This document shows, piece after piece, positions 25,515 to 40,958 of a stretch of DNA of 64,000 nucleotides (position 1 is its first letter; each line of letters opens with the position of its first letter). The translations under genes were made by a program, and so were the position numbers. A model generated the notes under the pieces. It was not told where the DNA came from. It saw only the letters and a program-made list of their open reading frames with translations, and made no database searches. Origin of the DNA: Noviherbaspirillum sp. L7-7A (GTDB lineage: Bacteria > Pseudomonadota > Gammaproteobacteria > Burkholderiales > Burkholderiaceae_D). The stretch lies in assembly GCF_019052805.1 (NCBI RefSeq), contig NZ_JAHQRJ010000001.1, positions 372,001 through 436,000 of the forward strand. Direction: 5' to 3'.

Positions 25515-27253
25515 CCGTTCACGGCGATGTTCATGCAGGAGGCGATCGCTTCGCGCAGCCGGTCCGGCGGCACCGGCTTGACCAGGTGCAGGTCAAAGCC
25601 CGCCTGCAGTGCGCGCTGCTGGTCTTCATGCAGGCCGTACCCGGTCAGGGCGACCAGCCTGATGTTGCAGGTGGCCGGGTTGGCGCGCATGCGGCGCGCC
25701 ACTTCATAGCCATCCATGCCGGGCAGGCCGATGTCGACCAGCGCAATGTCGGGCCGGTGCGCCAGCGCCAGTTGCAGTCCTTCCGCGCCGTCGGCCGCCT
25801 GCAGCACGCGGGTGCCGAAGGAGCCCAGCAGCATGGCCATCATTTCACGGCCATCGGCATTGTCTTCCACGATCAGGGCGCTGCATTCGGCCTGCGCCGC
25901 CTGCATGGAGCCAGCGGGCGCCAGCAGGTCCGACGGCGCCTCCACCCGGGGCAGGCGCAGCGTGAAACGGCTGCCGCAGCCGGTACCCTCGCTATGGGCT
26001 TCGATGCTGCCGTCGTGCAGCCTGACCAGCTGGCTCACCAGCGCCAGGCCGATGCCCATGCCACCCTGCGCCCGGTCGAGCGAGCTTTCTCCCTGGACGA
26101 ACACATCGAACACATGCGGCAGCAGGTCGGGGCCGATGCCGACGCCGGTATCGCGCACTTCCAGCAAGGCCTGGTGTTGTTCCAAGCCAACAGTAACCGC
26201 GATGCTGCCGCCTGGCGCCGTGTATTTCAGCGCGTTGTCGAGCAGGTTGGTGATGATCTGCTCGACCCGCGTCGGATCGGCATCGATCCAGGCTGGCTCG
26301 GTATGCACCGTGACTTCGTAGCCGCGGGTGCGGCCGGTGGCTGCCAAGGTTTCCATGCAGGTGTGCAGCATCGCCGACAGGTCGAACTGCTTGCGCTCGA
26401 GCAGGATCTTGCCCGACATCACGCGGCCAAGGTCGAGCAGGTCGTCGACGATATGGCTCAGGTGCTGGCACTGGCGGCCGATGATCTGGCGCGCCCGCTG
26501 CGCCGCCTCCATGCTCACGCCTTCCAGGCCGATCAGGGTGGCGGCGCTGCTGATGGCCGACAGCGGGTTGCGCAGTTCATGGCCTAGCATCGCCAGGAAT
26601 TCGTCCTTGGCCTTGTTCTGCATGACCGCGGCTTCGCGTTCCCGCTTTTCCAGTTCCAGCCGCTTGTTCACGGCGGACAGCTCGTGGGTGCGCTTGCGCA
26701 GCTCCGCGGTCTGGCTCTGCAGTTCCAGCGTCTTTTTCGCCATCGCCACGAAGACGCCCACCTTGGCCTGCAGCATCTGCGGGATCACCGGCGTGAAGAG
26801 GTAATCGACCGCGCCCTTCTCATAGCCCTTCAGCCGGTGCATTTCGTCGGCCAGGTAAGCGGTGATGAAAATGATGGGTACGGCTGCCGAGCGCGGACGG
26901 GAATGAATGGCTTCCGCGGTTTCGAATCCGTCCATGCCAGGCATGTTGACATCGAGCAGGATGACGGCGAATTCATGCTGCAGCACCTGGCGCAAGGCTT
27001 CCTCGCCCGAGCGCGCGGTATGCACCTCGCAGCCGTTTTCTTCCGACCAGCGCGCCAGCAGGCTGGCCAGGGCGAACAGGCTGGCCGGGTCATCATTGAC
27101 GATCAGGATCTTGGGCTTATCGGGTTTTTGCACGGGCTTGCCCTGGTGAAATGAGAGTACCTGAGTGGAAGCGGTCTCGCTGGACCGAAATGGCTGAAAT
27201 TGTCGGGGCTCCATTTTGCCCGTACTGCCGGAACGCGGTTTATCCCAATGCAA
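25511..27253 (-). CDS. REC-HK-REC hybrid sensor histidine kinase, soluble
   Basis: The longest form has 580 residues. Residues about 46-170 are a receiver with Asp101 (LLDVNMPGMDG) and Thr in FITAYL, but the conserved Lys is replaced (DYLFTPV). A coiled coil at about 170-215 leads to the kinase with His225 (AMLGHELRNPLSAI), the N box (IITNLLDNALKYTAPGG) and G2 (GGMGIGLALVSQLVRLH). A second receiver (about 457-575) has LVDIGLPGMDG and LVKPVPP. No membrane helix is present. The start is TTG at 27253 behind AGGA; ATG at 27214 would remove 13 residues. It is divergent from the poly-HAMP kinase and leads a four-gene overlapping operon. Confidence 0.9.
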   Translation of the reverse strand: MHWDKPRSGSTGKMEPRQFQPFRSSETASTQVLSFHQGKPVQKPDKPKILIVNDDPASLFALASLLARWSEENGCEVHTARSGEEALRQVLQHEFAVILLDVNMPGMDGFETAEAIHSRPRSAAVPIIFITAYLADEMHRLKGYEKGAVDYLFTPVIPQMLQAKVGVFVAMAKKTLELQSQTAELRKRTHELSAVNKRLELEKREREAAVMQNKAKDEFLAMLGHELRNPLSAISSAATLIGLEGVSMEAAQRARQIIGRQCQHLSHIVDDLLDLGRVMSGKILLERKQFDLSAMLHTCMETLAATGRTRGYEVTVHTEPAWIDADPTRVEQIITNLLDNALKYTAPGGSIAVTVGLEQHQALLEVRDTGVGIGPDLLPHVFDVFVQGESSLDRAQGGMGIGLALVSQLVRLHDGSIEAHSEGTGCGSRFTLRLPRVEAPSDLLAPAGSMQAAQAECSALIVEDNADGREMMAMLLGSFGTRVLQAADGAEGLQLALAHRPDIALVDIGLPGMDGYEVARRMRANPATCNIRLVALTGYGLHEDQQRALQAGFDLHLVKPVPPDRLREAIASCMNIAVNG

Positions 27254-27399
27254 TGAATCCTGCCGAAATTGTTTCTTCTTTTAAATTACTTTCGGTATTC
27301 AAAAATTCATGACAGCAAGTTTTCTTTTGGCAACAAAACCGCTTGCAAGGCTATCAGCGCCAATGGAGAATGTCAAAGTTCATTGGAGACAAGCCCACT
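27254..27399. promoter_or_regulatory. Divergent promoter region of the two kinase operons
   Basis: These 146 bases separate the two signalling operons and are markedly AT-rich against the surrounding DNA (TTGTTTCTTCTTTTAAATTA, then TTCAAAAATTCATGACA). Both promoters must lie here unless transcription reads in from outside. I could not pick single -35/-10 pairs with confidence. Confidence 0.5.
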
Positions 27400-34202
<6,803 letters not shown>

Positions 34203-34218
<16 letters not shown>

Positions 34219-35066
34219 GCGCCGTGCCGGCCGCGGTCAGCACGGTCCTGGAAATCGAGACCGAGCTGTTGCTCGAGGCGCTGTACCGGATGTACGGCAC
34301 CGACCTGCGCGAGATGGACCGCGCGGCCTTGCGCCCGCGGCTGGTGGCCTTCATGCGCCGCCGCGGCCTGGCCTCGCTGTCGGCGGTGCAGGCCGAGGTG
34401 CTGCATGACCAGGCGCTCGGCGTCGAACTGCTGCGCTGCCTGTGCCTGCGTCCGGCCGCCCTGTTCGACGACCCGGCCCGGATTGCGCTGCTGCGCCAGA
34501 CACTGGGGCCGTGGCTGCGTTCCTGTCCGGTGGCGCGCGTCTGGATATCCGAATGCGGCGGCGCCGAGGATGTCTTTACGCTGGCCATCCTGTTGCGGGA
34601 AGAGGGGTTCTACGACAAGACCCTGCTGTTCGCCACCGCCTCCAGCGAAGCCATGCTCGACGCCGCCCGCGCCGGCCGCTTCCCGGCCAGCGAACTGGGC
34701 CGTTACCAGCAGAACTACCTGCGCAGCGGCGGCCGCCACACGCTTGCCGATTACCTGGTCAGCGGCGAGCCGGATACCGATGGCAACCTGTCGTTCCGCC
34801 CCGAGCTGGGCAGGAACATCATCTGGGCGCAATACAACCTGGCCACCGATGCCACCTTCAATGAATTCCAGCTGATCGTCTGCCGTGGCGCGCTGTCCGA
34901 CCTGCAGCCGGCCCTGCGCCAGCGCGCGCTGCGGTTGTTCCATGAAAGCCTCGCGGTGTTTGGCTACCTGAGCGTGCATCCGGCCGATGCGCTGAATCAC
35001 TTGCCCAATGATGTGGATTTCAGGGCGGTGCATGCGGATTCGGGGTTGTACCGGCGGGTCAGTTAA
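34203..35066 (+). CDS. Degenerate CheR-like methyltransferase
   Basis: The 287-residue protein overlaps the end of the kinase gene by 16 bases; a GTG at 34215 would give the usual four-base overlap. The N-terminal part matches the CheR helical domain ([38 protein letters not shown]). The SAM domain is altered: the usual W-x-AGCSTGEE motif reads [16 protein letters not shown], and the CRNVLIYF motif reads CRGALSDLQ, although [18 protein letters not shown] is kept. Methyl transfer may be lost and the protein may serve as a binding partner of the kinase. No CheB or chemoreceptor is nearby. Confidence 0.75.
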
Positions 35067-35125
35067 GGCGGGACGACTTGGCCCGGTCATGAACGATGAA
35101 GGTGGTGTTGCCGTTGCTTTTCAGG

Positions 35126-35421
35126 TCCCGTTGAGCGCGCCGTAACGGCGAGGGCTGAAGCGGATAAGGTGCGGCGTCTTTCGTAGGGTGGAATACCCCG
35201 AAGGGACATTCCACGGATGGTGAACCACGGAAGTTGGCCGATAAGGCTGTCCCGGTTTGCGAACGCGGTGCAATGCCCTTCGGGTATTGCACCCTACGAA
35301 AGCGGTAGCGGTTCAATTACGCATAGCGATAGTTGCCGTTGCCGTTGCCGTTGCTGTTGCTGTTAAGTCCCGTTGAGCGCGCCGTGACGGCGATGCCTGA
35401 AGCGGATAAGGTGCGGCGTCT
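35126..35421. repeat. Direct repeat of 54 bp (two copies, 242 bp apart)
   Basis: Copies at 35126-35179 and 35368-35421 share TCCCGTTGAGCGCGCCG, an ACGGCG step, CTGAAGCGGATAAGGTGCG and GCGTCT with about five differences. Each is preceded by GTTGCC hexamers. An inverted third copy ends the right arm near 35925-35972. Confidence 0.85.
35179..35302. repeat. Pair of REP-like hairpins in inverted orientation
   Basis: 35179-35215 contains CGTAGGGTGGAAT, a loop CCCCGAAGGG and ATTCCAC, forming a hairpin (GTGGAAT/ATTCCAC). 35267-35302 contains its inverted relative (GGTGCAAT, loop with CCTTCGGG, ATTGCACCCTACGAAAG). Compensating base changes keep the stems paired (G/C swapped at the same places). Such CGTAGGGTG elements are familiar scattered intergenic repeats of proteobacteria. 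Confidence 0.8.
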
Positions 35422-36036
35422 GTTTGAGCGCAGCGCAGCGTAGCGAGTTTAGCCGCGCCCCGCTTCAGGCGTCGACGGCACGGGGACCCCGCGCAGCGGG
35501 GCGCGATCACCGGGTCGCCTTTTTTGCCCCTCTTTTTTGGCGAAGCAAAAAAGAGGGTCGCCTGCCGGGGCGAACACCCGGCCTGGTCATGACGACAGTG
35601 CAGTGGGGTTGTTTCACCCGGCGTAAGGACGTCACTGCGAAGCAGCAGTTGCTTTTGACGTTAAGGGTTTTTCTCGAGCCACGTCGAACGACAACAACGA
35701 CAGTGCTGCCCGTGCCTTGCCGGGTGACGCAAGGCGGTTGCACTGCCGTGGAGACAAGCCGGGAGTCCGTCCCGGCGGCCGGCTTACTTTTTTGCTCCGC
35801 CAAAAAAGTAAGCAAAAAAGGCGGCCCCGATGATCGCGCCCCGCTGCGCGGGGTTCCCGTGCCGGCGGTACCCCGAGCGGGGCGCGGCTAAACTCGCTAC
35901 GCTGCGCTTCGCTCAGACAGACGCCGCACCTTTTCCCGCTCGGGGCACCGCCGGCACGGCGCGCTCAACGGGGGTGAAAGGCAACGGCAAAGGCAACGGC
36001 AAAGGCAACGGCAACTACAACGGCAACGGCAACGGT
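35333..36036. repeat. Large imperfect inverted repeat (about 700 bp)
   Basis: The left arm (about 35333-35557) and right arm (about 35782-36036) mirror each other. Both end in hexanucleotide runs (GTTGCC on the left, GGCAAC on the right). A 27-base perfect match holds GCGTAGCGAGTTTAGCCGCG followed by CCCCGCT, near 35439-35465 and reversed near 35879-35905. Each arm ends inward in its own hairpin with T6/A6: 35528-35557 (11-bp stem, CCCTCTTTTTT) and 35782-35813 (13-bp stem, GCTTACTTTTTTG). The centre (35582-35762) also pairs partly (CAGTGCAG and CACTGCCGTGG flanks). Confidence 0.85.
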
Positions 36037-36139
36037 CGCTGCGCGTGACCGCGGCCGTAACGTGCCGCGCTGCAGCGATTCGTGCAATACGCCAGAATGT
36101 AATTTGTTCTGCCTTCCAGGCGACGCAACAGGAGCAGAC

Positions 36140-36964
36140 ATGGAGAAGGAAATTGCAAGGGCTGTCGCGCTGCTGCAAAAGACGGACGGCATCTTGATCG
36201 CCGCCGGCGCTGGCATGGGAGTGGATTCCGGCCTGCCGGACTTTCGCGGGGACCAGGGCTTCTGGCAGGCCTATCCGCCGCTTGCCCGGGCCGGCATCCG
36301 CTTCGTCGAGATCGCCAACCCGGCTGCCTTTCGCGATGATCCCCGCCTGGCTTGGGGCTTTTATGGGCATCGGCTCGCGCTGTACCGTGCCACTGTGCCG
36401 CATGCCGGCTTCGACTTGTTGCGGCAGATGGCGGCACGCACGGCGCACGGCGGCTTCGTGTTCACCAGTAATGTCGACGGCCAGTTTCAGGAGGCCGGAT
36501 TTGCCGATGAACAGGTGGCGGAGTGCCATGGCTCCATCCATTTTCTGCAATGCAGCCAGCCCTGCACCGACGCCATCTGGCCGGCCGACGGCTTCGTGCC
36601 GCAAGTCGATATGGCGCAGTGCCGGCTGTTGTCGCCGCTGCCGCGCTGTCCACATTGCGGCGAGGTGGCGCGGCCCAATATCCTGATGTTCAATGACGGC
36701 GCCTGGCTGGAGCAGCGCAGCGAGCGGCAACTCGACAGGTTCTCGCGCTGGCTGCAGCGTGCGCGCAAGCCGGTGGTGGTTGAACTGGGTGCGGGTGTCG
36801 ATGTGCCCTCGGTGCGGCACCAGGCCGAGCGGATTGGCGCGCCGCTGGTGCGCATTAATCCGCGTGCGCCGCAGGGCGCGGATGTGGGTTTGGCGATCAG
36901 CGCCTTGCAGGGACTGCGCCTGATCGAGAAAGCGTGGCGGCAGGCGCCTGTAATGCCGCGCTAG
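36140..36964 (+). CDS. Sir2-family NAD-dependent deacylase
   Basis: ATG at 36140 follows CAGGAG and gives 274 residues. Sirtuin motifs are GAGMGVDSGLPDFRG (NAD binding), TSNVDGQF where most sirtuins have TQNIDGLH, the catalytic His in ECHGSIHFLQC, and NPRAPQ near the end. Four cysteines could bind zinc, spaced C-x3-C (QCSQPCTD) and C-x2-C (RCPHCG) with an insert of about 30 residues between them. It may remove acyl groups from proteins or act on another ADP-ribose substrate; the altered motifs leave activity open. It stands alone between the repeat region and an exported protein gene. Confidence 0.88.
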   Translation: MEKEIARAVALLQKTDGILIAAGAGMGVDSGLPDFRGDQGFWQAYPPLARAGIRFVEIANPAAFRDDPRLAWGFYGHRLALYRATVPHAGFDLLRQMAARTAHGGFVFTSNVDGQFQEAGFADEQVAECHGSIHFLQCSQPCTDAIWPADGFVPQVDMAQCRLLSPLPRCPHCGEVARPNILMFNDGAWLEQRSERQLDRFSRWLQRARKPVVVELGAGVDVPSVRHQAERIGAPLVRINPRAPQGADVGLAISALQGLRLIEKAWRQAPVMPR

Positions 36965-37139
36965 AGGCAAGGTCCGAGCCGTTCCAAGACGGCGCAAGAC
37001 GTGAACTTCTTGCTCGTCCAAGTTGCAAAGGTTGTCCTCGACTGCCCTTCAACCCGGCAGGCCGTTGACTCAGAGCGGGAGAGCCGAATCTGCTTGACCA
37101 ATTGCACTGCCAACCGGCCTGCAACACTTGAAAGCCTGC

Positions 37140-38399
37140 ATGAAACTGATACTGCCCATTTGCTGTATCGCTTTGCTTAGCCTGTTGTCCTTTCCTGTTG
37201 CGCGTGGCCATGCAGGCGTGCTGGCAAAGGAAAATTTCACTGAATATGGGCCCTATGTCGGCAAGCTGGGCGATCGTGAGCTCGTCGCCCGCTTTAAGTC
37301 GAATGCACGAGGAGTGCCTATGTCGGGAAGCTATTTTTACCGCGACACCGGCAGGGAAGTTCTGCTTGTTTATGCTGCCGCACAGCAGCGATTTATCGAA
37401 TGCATGCCAACATGGCGGGAAGAGGAAAGCGGTGGCTGCAGCGAGCCAAGCGGCTACTGGATTGTGCAAATAATGCGCAACGGAGCACTCGTGGACTGGC
37501 GTGCCAAGCCAGACGATCAGCCGCTTAAAGCATTGCTTAGCAAGGCCGACAAGATGCCGGGTGCTGCCGACGTAGATGCACAAGTTGGGGTATTGCAATT
37601 GGCGGGCTCGAGGGTGGTGGGGATCGAGCAAGGGCGTGGCGCCGTCCGCTGGCGCATGGTTACCGAACCGAGATCGAAGGTCAGCATGCCTTTTCTGACC
37701 AAAGCGCCTGTCGGCGCGGCGTTGCGCAGGATTAATGCAAATATAGAACAGCAGTTTCAATGGCAGATCAGTGAGGTTCTTTACAATACTTCCCGTGTCG
37801 GTGGCGAAGCCGAGTTTTATAACACTGCGTTTGTTACAGGCACGCGTTACTTCGCTGTCGGAGAAGGCGTTTATGCTTATGTAGGCGGTGCACACAGCAA
37901 CTTCAATTTTTCTGCTACCACCTTTGATTTGAAAACAGGGAAGTTGGTAAATCTCGCCAAACGCTATCACATCTATCCCTTTCGCCGTTCAGGCATGAAG
38001 ACAGCCGGCTTAAGCCTGATGGAGCAGGCGCGAGCTCAGCATCAGACGAGTGCCTTTTCCAACCAAAAAACGTCTTATTGGAAGGGCGGAATTGATTGCT
38101 GGGGAACGGGGCAGGACACCGATGTCGACGACGGGTCTGATCCCGACGGTATGACTGACGCGGCGGAACAAGTGCCTGAAGAATCAACGCGATGGATTGT
38201 GGTTTTTCCTACTGCGGACGGCTTGGCAGTTGCCGACACCGGCATCGCTGAATTCATGCGTTACTGTCGCGGCGACTACCGCGTCATCCCTTGGTCACAA
38301 GCCGCACTCGCGCGCCGGCTGCCTACGGATGCAGGCCATCACGCCGCACCCAAGGCGCAAGCTCCAGCCAACCAGTCCGGCGCAAGCTGTCCGCGCTAA
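37140..38399 (+). CDS. Exported protein with RsiV/DUF3298-like C-terminal domain
   Basis: ATG at 37140 gives 419 residues; the frame extends to TTG at 37128. A signal peptide (LPICCIALLSLLSFPVARGHA) is clear. Residues about 20-150 are unassigned, with two cysteines (FIECMPTW, GGCSEP). Residues about 190-400 resemble the DUF3298/RsiV fold: YAYVGGAHSNFNFSATTFDL and KTGKLVNLAKRYHIYP match the GGAH and fdl-tG motifs of that family, and the end carries a WIVVFPTADGLAVAD segment. RsiV-like domains can bind lysozyme, but no sigma factor is nearby. The gene is less GC-rich than most of the window and may have been acquired. Confidence 0.72.
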   Translation: MKLILPICCIALLSLLSFPVARGHAGVLAKENFTEYGPYVGKLGDRELVARFKSNARGVPMSGSYFYRDTGREVLLVYAAAQQRFIECMPTWREEESGGCSEPSGYWIVQIMRNGALVDWRAKPDDQPLKALLSKADKMPGAADVDAQVGVLQLAGSRVVGIEQGRGAVRWRMVTEPRSKVSMPFLTKAPVGAALRRINANIEQQFQWQISEVLYNTSRVGGEAEFYNTAFVTGTRYFAVGEGVYAYVGGAHSNFNFSATTFDLKTGKLVNLAKRYHIYPFRRSGMKTAGLSLMEQARAQHQTSAFSNQKTSYWKGGIDCWGTGQDTDVDDGSDPDGMTDAAEQVPEESTRWIVVFPTADGLAVADTGIAEFMRYCRGDYRVIPWSQAALARRLPTDAGHHAAPKAQAPANQSGASCPR

Positions 38400-38419
38400 C
38401 TACAGCAGGATGTAACCAC

Positions 38420-38884
38420 TCAGTTACGGCCATCCAGCATCCACGGCGCCATCACCGCCTTCACATACACTTCCGTCTTCTCTTCTTCTTGGGTATCGCT
38501 GAACCACCAGACGCCGCCCTTGGCCATGTCCCACCAGGTCACCGAGGTGCCGAGGATGATGGCGATCAGTTCGCCGAAGGCGGGCTGGTGGCCGACCAGC
38601 ATGATGTTGCGGCGATTGGCCGGCCAGTCGGCTGCCCTGAGCAGGTCGGTGGCCGGCCGATCCTTGGCGATGGCTTCGTGAATGTCATGCGGCAGCGCCA
38701 GCGGCCCGACGGTCTGGCGGGCGCGCAGCGCCGGGCTGCAGAGGATATGGAGATCGGCCGGCAGGCGTGGCCGCAGCCATTGCGCCATGGCCTGGGCGTG
38801 ACGCCGGCCGGCATCGGTCAGCGGCCGTGCTTCATCCGGTGCGCCGGGCGCGGCTTCGGCATGGCGCCAGAGTATGAGTTCCAT
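38420..38884 (-). CDS. sixA: Phosphohistidine phosphatase SixA
   Basis: The 154-residue protein is a minimal histidine phosphatase. The catalytic RHG motif appears as LILWRHAEAAPG at the N-terminus, with a second conserved arginine in SPALRARQT, and the second catalytic His in MLVGHQPAFGEL. SixA removes phosphate from histidine residues of phosphotransfer proteins, originally ArcB and later the nitrogen PTS. Length is right for the family. It is convergent to the exported protein gene (20 bases apart) and 101 bases downstream of azoR, from which it may be read. Confidence 0.92.
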   Translation of the reverse strand: MELILWRHAEAAPGAPDEARPLTDAGRRHAQAMAQWLRPRLPADLHILCSPALRARQTVGPLALPHDIHEAIAKDRPATDLLRAADWPANRRNIMLVGHQPAFGELIAIILGTSVTWWDMAKGGVWWFSDTQEEEKTEVYVKAVMAPWMLDGRN

Positions 38885-38985
38885 CGCAAATGCTCCTGCA
38901 AGACTGCTGTGCCTTCCATCATAGGAAGCGGCGCGGGCCGGCGTCTGGCCGGCCCGCGCAGGGCTTGCGATGCATCAGCAAGAGG

Positions 38986-39588
38986 TCAGGCGGCGACCAC
39001 TTCCTCGATCTGCTGCAGCGCCGAGGAGATGGCCTTCTGCTCGGCTTCCGGGCCCATGGCCATGCCTTCGGCGTAGACGAATTCCACATCCTTCATGCCG
39101 AGGAAGCCCAGCACCATCTTCAGGTAAGGCACCTGGCTGTCGGCTTCGGTGTCGCGATAGAAGCCGCCACGGGTCAGCGCGACATACACTTTCTTGCCCT
39201 TCAACAGGCCTTCCGGGCCGTTGGCGGTGTACTGGAACGTCACCTTGGCGCGGGCAATTGCGTCGATCCAGTTCTTCAGCTGGGTGGGCACGCCGAAGTT
39301 GTACATCGGCACGCCCAGCACCACGACATCGGCAGCCTGGATTTGTGCGATAAGCGCATCGTCCAGCGCCACGCGGGCATTCTGTGCGGGGGTGCGCTGG
39401 TCAGCCGGCGTGAACAGCGCGCCAAGTGCGGGCTCATCCAGCGCCGGGTGTGGCTGGGCAGCCAGGTCGCGCACGGTGACGCTGGCGTCCGGCTGGGCTG
39501 CCTTCAGGCGTTCGACGATGCTGCCGGCCAGGCGGCTGGACTGGGAACCCTCGCTGCGGGCGCTGGAATTGATCTGCAGAATGTTCAT
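38986..39588 (-). CDS. azoR: FMN-dependent NADH-azoreductase / quinone reductase
   Basis: AzoR reduces quinones and azo bonds with NADH using FMN. The 200-residue protein starts at ATG 39588 behind GAGGAAAA. Flavodoxin-like motifs are visible: the FMN phosphate loop [14 protein letters not shown], the [18 protein letters not shown] segment and the TRGGFY loop. Length matches E. coli AzoR. It is transcribed divergently from a lysR gene with 140 bases between them, which contain an inverted repeat at 39629-39669. This arrangement predicts regulation by the LysR protein in response to quinone or electrophile stress. Confidence 0.95.
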   Translation of the reverse strand: MNILQINSSARSEGSQSSRLAGSIVERLKAAQPDASVTVRDLAAQPHPALDEPALGALFTPADQRTPAQNARVALDDALIAQIQAADVVVLGVPMYNFGVPTQLKNWIDAIARAKVTFQYTANGPEGLLKGKKVYVALTRGGFYRDTEADSQVPYLKMVLGFLGMKDVEFVYAEGMAMGPEAEQKAISSALQQIEEVVAA

Positions 39589-39628
39589 GATGTTTTCCTC
39601 TGTGAGAAAGCGGTATGGAAGCATTCTA

Positions 39629-39669
39629 GTGACCCAAAAACCATCACGGAAGCCATAAAATTGGGTTAC
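39629..39669. promoter_or_regulatory. Inverted repeat in azoR/lysR intergenic region
   Basis: GTGACCCAA (39629-39637) and TTGGGTTAC (39661-39669) form inverted arms with one mismatch, 23 bases apart. The centre-to-centre distance of 32 bases is three helical turns, so both arms face the same side of DNA. It is a fair candidate for binding by the divergent LysR regulator. Confidence 0.5.
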
Positions 39670-39728
39670 ATTGTGCCGTTGATGGAACAATCTATCGCCA
39701 AGATAACTTTCAGAAAGTGCCTCAGGCA

Positions 39729-40697
39729 ATGAACATTGAACCGAATGACTTGCTGCTGTTCGCCCAGGTAGTCGCTGCCGGCAGCTTCAGCCGAGCCGCC
39801 GAGCGCGCCGGCCTGCCCAAGTCCACCGTGTCGCGTCGCATCGCGCTGCTGGAGGCCCAGCTTGGCGAACGGCTGCTGCTGCGCACCACCCGCAAGCTCA
39901 CCGTCACCGACTTCGGTGCCGACATGCTCGAGCATGCGCGCTCGGTGCTGGCGGAAGTGGAAGCGGTGTCGGCGCTGGCCCAGCATCGTCAGGCCGAACC
40001 GGGCGGCCGGCTGCGGGTGTCCATGCCCAACGACATCGCCAACGTGATGCTGGGGCCGATGCTGGCGCGCTTCATGGCCAGCTATCCCGCCATTACGCTG
40101 GAAGTGGACCTGACGCCGCGCCGGGTGGACCTGGTGGGCGAGAACTTCGATGTCGCCATCCGCATGGGCAGCCTGCCGGACGACGCCACGCTGGCAGCGC
40201 GCCAGCTGGCCGTGTTCTCCAACGGCCTGTATGCGTCGCCGGCCTATCTGCGGCAACGTGGCGCGCCGGAACACCCGGATGACCTGATGCAGCATGACAC
40301 CCTGCGCCTGCTGTCGCGCAGCGGCGACCCGGCGCCATGGCGGCTGACGCGCGGCGAAGCGACATGGGAAGCCGTGCCGCCCGGCCGTGCCACCATCAAT
40401 TCGCCGGAAGTGCTGCTGCGCCTGGCCTGCGCCGATGCCGGCATCGCGATGCTGGTCGAGCATTTTGCCGAGCCTTATCTGGCAGGCGGCCAACTGGTGC
40501 AGGTGTTGCCGGAATGGACTGCGCCATCGCATACCGCCTGGGCGGTGTTTCCCGGCCGCCGGCTCATGCCCAGCCGCACCCGTGCCTTTCTGGATGCGAT
40601 GGCGGAAGAGTTTGCGGGGCCGAAGTGTCATGCGGCACAGGAAAAATTGGCCCGCGGCAGGCGGGAACGGGCCGCCCTGCAGCAGGCCGCCGGGTAA
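39729..40697 (+). CDS. LysR-family transcriptional regulator
   Basis: From ATG 39729 the protein has 322 residues; GTG at 39717 is also possible. The N-terminal winged helix is typical ([42 protein letters not shown]). The effector domain (residues about 90-295) starts [17 protein letters not shown] and has the IRMGSLPDD and GLYASPAYL signatures of the CrgA/DmlR-like subgroup. The C-terminus is basic. It is divergent from azoR, which it probably controls. The next gene on the same strand (ltnD) is 261 bases away and has its own promoter. Confidence 0.93.
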   Translation: MNIEPNDLLLFAQVVAAGSFSRAAERAGLPKSTVSRRIALLEAQLGERLLLRTTRKLTVTDFGADMLEHARSVLAEVEAVSALAQHRQAEPGGRLRVSMPNDIANVMLGPMLARFMASYPAITLEVDLTPRRVDLVGENFDVAIRMGSLPDDATLAARQLAVFSNGLYASPAYLRQRGAPEHPDDLMQHDTLRLLSRSGDPAPWRLTRGEATWEAVPPGRATINSPEVLLRLACADAGIAMLVEHFAEPYLAGGQLVQVLPEWTAPSHTAWAVFPGRRLMPSRTRAFLDAMAEEFAGPKCHAAQEKLARGRRERAALQQAAG

Positions 40698-40776
40698 TAA
40701 AACCTTGGCCGCTTACGATGCCGGAAACGACCTTCCCGCGCTGGTGCCGCTTCCAAGCCGGTCACCGAACTAGTTC

Positions 40777-40818
40777 TTGACAGTCTGAAAACCGCTGCAT
40801 ACCATGTTGTCATACAAC
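40777..40818 (+). promoter_or_regulatory. Promoter with overlapping GntR-type operator for the ltnD operon
   Basis: A -35 element TTGACA (40777-40782) and a -10-like TACCAT (40800-40805) are 17 bases apart. Directly after lies GTTGTCATACAAC (40806-40818), a perfect 5-bp-arm palindrome containing TTGTCATACAA. This fits the TNGTNNNACNA consensus of FadR-subgroup GntR regulators. The palindrome covers the expected transcription start, so repression is predicted. The leader to the ltnD ATG is then about 146 bases. The regulator gene is not in the window. Confidence 0.6.
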
Positions 40819-40958
40819 TTTGGCGCCGCTTCCGCGCCGGATTCAAAAAAGCAATAAAAGCCGAGACAACATCCACCCGCGCCAGCCAAGGCCCGCAGCC
40901 GTTTCCCTTGGCCGCACCCCGGCTGGCGCGAATCACATCCTGAGGGAGCACCTGAAAC

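Larger units (their letters stand above)
35067..36139. other. Non-coding repeat-rich region between cheR-like gene and sirtuin
   Basis: About 1.07 kb without a credible gene. Open frames of up to 155 codons exist, but they cover inverted repeats in both directions and translate to low-complexity Arg/Gly/Pro stretches. The region holds three copies of a composite repeat, two REP-like hairpins and short hexanucleotide runs, listed separately. Confidence 0.8.

Noticed and set aside
35424-35891. Open frames of up to 155 codons in the repeat region
   Set aside because: They run through both arms of a palindrome, translate to low-complexity Arg/Gly/Pro text and are open in both directions.
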